From Nocardioides islandensis (GTDB taxonomy: Bacteria; Actinomycetota; Actinomycetes; Propionibacteriales; Nocardioidaceae): 64,000 nt of DNA. The notes under the pieces are model-generated. The model had not been told where the DNA came from. It did no database searches and saw nothing but the letters and a program-made list of their open reading frames with translations. This document shows, piece after piece, positions 61,988 to 64,000 of the stretch; the stretch's first letter is position 1, and each line of letters begins with the position of its first letter. Where the stretch lies: the NCBI RefSeq assembly GCF_015352455.1, contig NZ_JADKPN010000004.1, forward strand, positions 1 to 64,000, given 5' to 3'. Made by a program: the position numbers and the translations under genes.

Positions 61988-63262
61988 CTGCAACTTGCCG
62001 TCCAGCACCGTCGCCTTTCCGCGCAGGAACGTGGCCACGACCCGACCGGGCAGCTCGCGGCCGGCGTACGGCGTGTTGCGCGACAGCGAGGCCGTCTCGG
62101 AGCCGTCGACGACGCGGGTGGCCTTAGGGTCGTACAGCACGATGTTCGCCGGTGCACCGTCCTCGAGCGGGCGGCCGTGGTCGGCCAGCCGGCCGATCCG
62201 TGCGGGTGCGTAGGACATCCGCTCCGCGACGCCGGCCCAGTCGAGCAGGCCGGTGTCGACCATCGTCTGCTGGACGACCGAGAGCGCCGTCTCCAGGCCG
62301 AGCATGCCGAACGCGGCGGCCGCCCACTCGCAGTCCTTGTCCTCGTGCGGGTGTGGCGCATGGTCGGTCGCGACGATGTCGATCGTGCCGTCGGCCAGGC
62401 CGGCCCGCAGCGCCTCGACGTCCGAGGCCGAGCGCAGCGGCGGGTTGACCTTGTAGAGCGGGTCGTAGGTCGCCGCCAGCTCGTCGGTCAGCAGCAGGTG
62501 GTGCGGGGTGACCTCGGCGGTGACGTTCCAGCCCTTCTCCTTGGCCTGGCGGATCAGCTCGACCGACCCCGCCGTGGAGACGTGGCACACGTGCAGCCGG
62601 GAGCCGACGTGAGCGGCGAGCAGGCAGTCGCGGGCGATGATCGCCTCCTCCGCGACGGCCGGCCAGCCCGCCAGACCGAGGCGGCCGGACAGCTCGCCCT
62701 CGTTCATCTGGGCGCCCTCGGTGAGCCGCGGCTCCTGCGAGTGCTGGGCGATCACTCCGTCGAACGCCTTGACGTACTCCAGGGCCCGCCGCATCAGCAA
62801 CGGGTCGCTGACGCAGTGGCCGTCGTCGGAGAACACCCGGACGCGAGCGGCCGAGTCGGCCATCGCGCCGAGCTCGGCGATCTTCTCGCCGGCCAGCCCC
62901 ACCGTGACGGCGCCGATCGGGTACACGTCGCAGTAGCCCGCCTCGCGGCCCAGCCGCCAGACCTGCTCGACGACACCGGCGGTGTCGGCCACCGGCTCGG
63001 TGTTGGCCATGGCGTGCACCGCCGTGAAGCCCCCGATCGCGGCGGCCTGCGTGCCGGTCTCGACGGTCTCGGCGTCCTCGCGGCCCGGCTCGCGCAGGTG
63101 GGTGTGCAGGTCGACCAGGCCGGGCAGGGCGATGAGGCCCTCGGCCTCGATGACCTCCTCGACCCCCTCGGCCGGCCCGGAGGCGATCACGCCGTCCCGG
63201 ATGACCAGGTCGGTCGGCGTACCGCCGAGGACCGAGACGCCCTTGATCAGGTGGGTGGTCAC
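61985..63262 (-). CDS. pyrC: Dihydroorotase
   Basis: 425 residues, class I amidohydrolase. [20 protein letters not shown] by its ends (metal HxH), [37 protein letters not shown] and [10 protein letters not shown] are all present. Closes carbamoyl aspartate to dihydroorotate. GTG overlaps the pyrB stop (GTGA). Confidence 0.97.
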   Translation of the reverse strand: MTTHLIKGVSVLGGTPTDLVIRDGVIASGPAEGVEEVIEAEGLIALPGLVDLHTHLREPGREDAETVETGTQAAAIGGFTAVHAMANTEPVADTAGVVEQVWRLGREAGYCDVYPIGAVTVGLAGEKIAELGAMADSAARVRVFSDDGHCVSDPLLMRRALEYVKAFDGVIAQHSQEPRLTEGAQMNEGELSGRLGLAGWPAVAEEAIIARDCLLAAHVGSRLHVCHVSTAGSVELIRQAKEKGWNVTAEVTPHHLLLTDELAATYDPLYKVNPPLRSASDVEALRAGLADGTIDIVATDHAPHPHEDKDCEWAAAAFGMLGLETALSVVQQTMVDTGLLDWAGVAERMSYAPARIGRLADHGRPLEDGAPANIVLYDPKATRVVDGSETASLSRNTPYAGRELPGRVVATFLRGKATVLDGKLQ

Positions 63263-64000
63263 AGGTCGTCTCCCTCGGTGTGGGCGGGCTCGGAGCCGCC
63301 GAGCAGCAGGTACAGGACGGCCATCCGGACGGCGACGCCGTTGGTGACCTGCTCGACGATCACCGAGCGGTCGGAGTCGGCGACGTCGGCGGTGATCTCC
63401 ATGCCGCGGACCATCGGGCCGGGGTGCATGACGATCGTGTGGTCCTGCAGCGTGGCCATCCGCCGGCCGTCGAGGCCGTAGCGGCGGGAGTACTCGCGGG
63501 CCGTGGGGAAGAACCCGCCGTTCATGCGCTCCCGCTGGACGCGCAGCATCATCACCGCGTCGGCCTTCGGGATGACCCCGTCGAGGTCGTAGGACGTCTC
63601 CACTCCCCAGGTGTCCACGCCGACCGGCAGCAGCGTCGGCGGCGCGACCAGGGTGACCTCGGCGCCGAGTGTGCGGAGCAGCAGCGCGTTGGAGCGGGCG
63701 ACCCGTGAGTGCAGCACGTCGCCGACGATCGCGATGCGCTGGCCGTCCAGGGTGCCGCCGTTGCGCGGCCCGAGGTGGCGCCACATGGTGAAGGCGTCGA
63801 GCAGGGCCTGGGTCGGGTGCTCGTGGGTGCCGTCGCCGGCGTTCACCACCGAGGACCGCACCCAGCCGGAGTGCGCGAGTCGGTGCGGGGCGCCGCTGGC
63901 GCCGTGCCGGATCACGACCGCGTCCGCGCCCATCGCCTCCAGGGTGAGGGCGGTGTCCTTGAGCGACTCGCCCTTGGAGAGCGACGAGCCCTTGGCGGAG
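63259..64000 (-). CDS. pyrB: Aspartate carbamoyltransferase (5' part outside the window)
   Basis: The frame is open to the right edge, so only the last ~246 residues are seen. [20 protein letters not shown] starts the visible part; then [34 protein letters not shown] (by ends), [23 protein letters not shown] and [12 protein letters not shown]. The STRTR loop lies just beyond the edge. Commits carbamoyl phosphate to pyrimidines, in competition with argF. Confidence 0.97.
   Translation of the reverse strand, partial: SAKGSSLSKGESLKDTALTLEAMGADAVVIRHGASGAPHRLAHSGWVRSSVVNAGDGTHEHPTQALLDAFTMWRHLGPRNGGTLDGQRIAIVGDVLHSRVARSNALLLRTLGAEVTLVAPPTLLPVGVDTWGVETSYDLDGVIPKADAVMMLRVQRERMNGGFFPTAREYSRRYGLDGRRMATLQDHTIVMHPGPMVRGMEITADVADSDRSVIVEQVTNGVAVRMAVLYLLLGGSEPAHTEGDDL

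Overview
The window is a gene-dense, high-GC actinobacterial chromosome segment. Gene order, GTG starts, mycothiol-type enzymes, an actinobacterial mihF-gmk-rpoZ-coaBC-metK-priA block and a large REP-like repeat load suggest Nocardioidaceae or a close relative of Nocardioides. The genus is an inference, because no rRNA gene lies inside the window. Almost everything is housekeeping and is read leftward on the minus strand, with a few plus-strand islands.

Layout, left to right. (1) 1-278: promoters and leader of an rRNA operon whose 16S gene lies just beyond the left edge. (2) 279-9.9 kb: arginine operon argC-J-B-D-F-R-G-(NUDIX)-argH-mpg, tightly coupled by ATGA/GTGA overlaps, headed by a promoter with an ArgR-type palindrome. 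(3) 10.9-21.5 kb: pheT/pheS, an OmpR-type regulator with a kinase fused to a large membrane domain, a PAS kinase, a SpoU methylase, then rplT-rpmI-infC behind a long leader. (4) 21.5-24.7 kb: SseB-like protein and a plus-strand group (membrane protein, P-loop kinase-like protein, unknown protein, aldose 1-epimerase). (5) 24.8-30 kb: PH-domain protein, hisG-hisE, and ribH-ribBA-ribE-ribD under an FMN riboswitch. (6) 30-33.8 kb: secreted protein, rpe, LigD-like polymerase domain, AAA ATPase and a truncated gene beside a REP-like element. (7) 33.8-46 kb: rsmB, YjbR-like protein, fmt, def, priA, a secreted M4 protease, metK, coaBC, rpoZ, gmk and mihF. (8) 46-64 kb: pyrF-pyrD-carB-carA and pyrC-pyrB. 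These two halves of the pyrimidine pathway are separated by about 9 kb holding gluconate uptake, a PLP decarboxylase, an SDR, a secreted M36-like protease, a phospholipase D and an ABC-F protein.

Regulatory style is a main theme. Many genes start 6-8 nt after a TAnnnT hexamer, which fits leaderless transcription. In at least four places the TAG stop of the upstream gene forms the first three bases of that hexamer. Longer leaders occur where control is expected: the FMN riboswitch, the infC leader with a 12-bp hairpin and an ATC start, and the ABC-F gene with a five-residue leader peptide and two mutually exclusive helices, one of which hides the ribosome binding site.

Repeats are the second theme. 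There is a two-copy ~90-bp palindromic family, several REP/BIME-like elements (two of them translated in frame inside carA and the SpoU methylase gene), and perfect long inverted repeats between genes. No tRNA, CRISPR array, insertion sequence or prophage was seen.
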